A DNA stretch of 33,825 bases. Origin: a virus. The position numbers and the translations under genes are program-made. The stretch is taken from IMG/VR virus record IMGVR_UViG_3300046011_008061, positions 1 through 33,825 of that record; one strand, 5' to 3'. Every line of letters begins with the position of its first letter. Position 1 is the stretch's first letter. Positions 32,375-33,825 of the stretch are shown piece by piece. Below the pieces are notes generated by a model, which did not search any database, was not told the origin of the DNA, and saw only the letters and a program-made list of their open reading frames with translations.

Positions 32375-33243
32375 TGAATATTAATAAATACGTAAGGGAT
32401 TTTGTAAAAAACAAACTTAACGAAGGTTTTACGGAAGAAGGTAATCCCGATACAAAGTATTATGCTTTTGATTGGGATGATAATATAATGTTTATGCCTA
32501 CGTCAATTATTGTTTTAAGTGAAAACGACGAAGAGGTTCCGATGTCCACAGAAGACTTTGCTGAACACAGACACCAAATCGGTAAAGAACCATTTAGTTA
32601 TAAAGGTACAACTGTTGTAGATTTTGCACCAGACCCATTTAGAAATTTTGGAGTTAAAGGTGATAAGAGATTTGTATTAGATGCTATGGTTGCATCTGTC
32701 GGTCCATCTTGGAATGATTTTGTTGAGTGTATTAATGGTGGTTCCATTTTTTCAATCATCACGGCAAGAGGACACAATCCAAATACCTTAAAAGAGGGTG
32801 TGTATAATTTAATAATGGCTAATAAGAATGGTCTTAATAGTAGAACATTAGCCGAAAACCTTTATAGATATAGAAATATCGGTAATGAAGTCACTGGTGA
32901 AAATAAGTCAAAAGCATTAACACCAAAAGAATTACGTGAGTATTTGGACCTTTGTAGATTTTATCCCGTGTCTTTCGGTGAGGGGTCTGCAACTAATCCT
33001 GAAGAGGGGAAAATCAAAGCGATGAGGGAGTTTATTTCTTATTGTAAAGATATGGCTCAAGAAATAGGTGAAAAGGCATTCTTCAAAAATGATGTAGAAA
33101 ATAATGAAATACTACCTATTATTGGTTTTTCTGATGATGACCCTAGAAATATAGATAAGATGAAAGAATTTTTAGATGATGAAGATACTGAAAAACTAGT
33201 AAAAACTTATTTAACTAAAGGAGGAGAAAAAAAGGAAATCTAG
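32374..33243 (+). CDS. HAD-superfamily hydrolase-like protein with capsid-targeting-like N-terminus
   Basis: The 289-residue protein shows the four HAD phosphohydrolase motifs: motif I FDWDDN (32-37; D33 and D35 as nucleophile and acid), motif II SIITARG (127-133; T130), a lysine near 213-215 for motif III, and motif IV GFSDDDPRNI (251-260; D254-D256). HAD enzymes act on phosphate esters, including nucleotides and DNA 3'-phosphates; the substrate here is unknown. The first 18 residues (MNINKYVRDFVKNKLNE-G) form a basic helix ending in L-N-E/G, which fits the T4 prohead protease consensus. It could be a packaged enzyme. It sits between the sheath and tube genes, where T4 has no such gene. Confidence 0.75.
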   Translation: MNINKYVRDFVKNKLNEGFTEEGNPDTKYYAFDWDDNIMFMPTSIIVLSENDEEVPMSTEDFAEHRHQIGKEPFSYKGTTVVDFAPDPFRNFGVKGDKRFVLDAMVASVGPSWNDFVECINGGSIFSIITARGHNPNTLKEGVYNLIMANKNGLNSRTLAENLYRYRNIGNEVTGENKSKALTPKELREYLDLCRFYPVSFGEGSATNPEEGKIKAMREFISYCKDMAQEIGEKAFFKNDVENNEILPIIGFSDDDPRNIDKMKEFLDDEDTEKLVKTYLTKGGEKKEI

Positions 33244-33310
33244 AAATACTTATAATGCAACGATAATTTTTAAAAATAACAAAGTAAATAGAAAAAAATT
33301 TAGTTGGATA

Positions 33311-33318
33311 TATTTATA
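33311..33318 (+). promoter_or_regulatory. TATTTATA late-promoter-like motif before the tube gene
   Basis: GGATATATTTATAATAA lies 33 bases before the tube protein ATG at 33352, at nearly the same distance as before the sheath gene (35 bases). The remaining gap (33244-33351) is A-rich and holds no gene. Confidence 0.5.
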
Positions 33319-33351
33319 ATAAAAATAAAAGAAACAAAAAAATAGATAGAC

Positions 33352-33825
33352 ATGGCTGATTTGTTAATGAAAATGCCCTTTCAGTATGAACCAAAAAGAA
33401 AAAACAGGTTCATCATAACTTTCCCATCTTCTTTGGGGATTAACTCTTGGTATGTTGAAAGTGCTTCAAGACCAAAAATTGAAATTAAAGAAGTTCCAAT
33501 TCCGTTCTTGAATACTGAAACATATGTTGCAGGTCAATTCAAATGGGGTTCAATTGACGTTACATTCCGTGACCCAATCGGTCCTTCAGCATCACAAGCT
33601 CTTATGGAATGGGTTCGTTTACATGCTGAATCAGTTACAGGTCGTATGGGTTATGCTGCGGGTTATAAAAAAGACATTGACCTTGAAATGTTGGACCCAA
33701 CAGGTGTGGCAGTTGAAAAATGGATTTTACAAGGAACATTCTTAACAAATGTTGACTTTGATTCATTAGGTTACGGTGAAGATGGTTTAATTACAGTTAA
33801 AGCAACATTAAGACCTGATAGATGT
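33352..33825 (+). CDS. Tail tube protein (T4 gp19-like), N-terminal part
   Basis: The gene starts at ATG 33352 and runs off the right edge after 158 codons without a stop. It begins MADLLMKMPFQYEPKRKNRF, followed by FIITFPSSLGINSWYVESASRPKIE and a DVTFRDPIGPSASQALMEWV strand-helix unit. This is the pattern of T4 gp19 tube subunits (strand, F-x-V-x-F, then S-x-x-R-P). The later ILQGTFLTNVDFDSLGYG and ITVKATLRPDRC match the C-terminal strands of the tube fold. T4 gp19 is 163 residues, so nearly the whole protein may be visible. The protein stacks as hexamers inside the sheath. Confidence 0.93.
   Translation, partial: MADLLMKMPFQYEPKRKNRFIITFPSSLGINSWYVESASRPKIEIKEVPIPFLNTETYVAGQFKWGSIDVTFRDPIGPSASQALMEWVRLHAESVTGRMGYAAGYKKDIDLEMLDPTGVAVEKWILQGTFLTNVDFDSLGYGEDGLITVKATLRPDRC

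Noticed and set aside
33524-33745. Plus-strand frame of 73 codons
   Set aside because: It is an alternative frame within the tail tube gene, whose own frame has clear family features.

Overview
The window is an AT-rich piece of the genome of a contractile-tailed, T4-like phage (or a metagenome-assembled relative). The evidence is a family B DNA polymerase, a tail sheath protein, the start of a gp19-type tail tube protein, gp13- and gp15-like connector candidates, dUTPase, a DnaQ-like exonuclease and a SNF2-type helicase, all tightly packed with gaps or overlaps of a few bases. Start codons mostly follow A-rich leaders without a clear Shine-Dalgarno sequence. Together with the style of the exonuclease, this weakly suggests a Bacteroidota host. 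No tRNA, integrase, transposase or CRISPR array was seen, and no stretch over 300 bases lacks a gene.

Region 1 (1-14185, minus strand) is a glycan cassette. It has eight glycosyltransferase genes carrying nine glycosyltransferase domains, one protein being a GT2-GT4 fusion. It also has nucleotide-sugar enzymes: GDP-mannose 4,6-dehydratase, a ColD-like sugar 3-dehydratase with His in place of the PLP lysine, UDP-GlcNAc 2-epimerase, UDP-galactopyranose mutase, an SDR reductase/epimerase-like protein and a truncated nucleotide-sugar dehydrogenase. dUTPase and a 3'-5' exonuclease are embedded in the same array. The set implies that the phage makes activated 3,6-dideoxyhexose, Galf and ManNAc(A)-type sugars and assembles a glycan. 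The target (virion, phage DNA or host surface) cannot be read from the sequence.

Region 2 (14269-16764, minus strand) holds five small unknown genes, probably virion-associated, ending in a terminator hairpin. A perfect inverted repeat separates them from the divergent plus-strand genes.

Region 3 (16816-22514, plus strand) holds an 801-residue lectin-like, Thr-Pro-linked appendage protein, a small beta-rich baseplate-like protein and DNA polymerase.

Region 4 (22511-26870, minus strand) holds a small beta protein, a neck-like protein, a metallopeptidase-like/superoxide dismutase fusion and a SNF2/HARP-like helicase.

Region 5 (26926-33825, mainly plus strand) is a head-tail joining and tail module: two connector/terminator-like proteins, a giant sheath protein, two small genes, a HAD hydrolase and the tube protein. 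A TATTTATA motif recurs in the short gaps before the structural genes and is a candidate late promoter. Two or three proteins begin with T4-like capsid-targeting peptides, suggesting packaged internal proteins.
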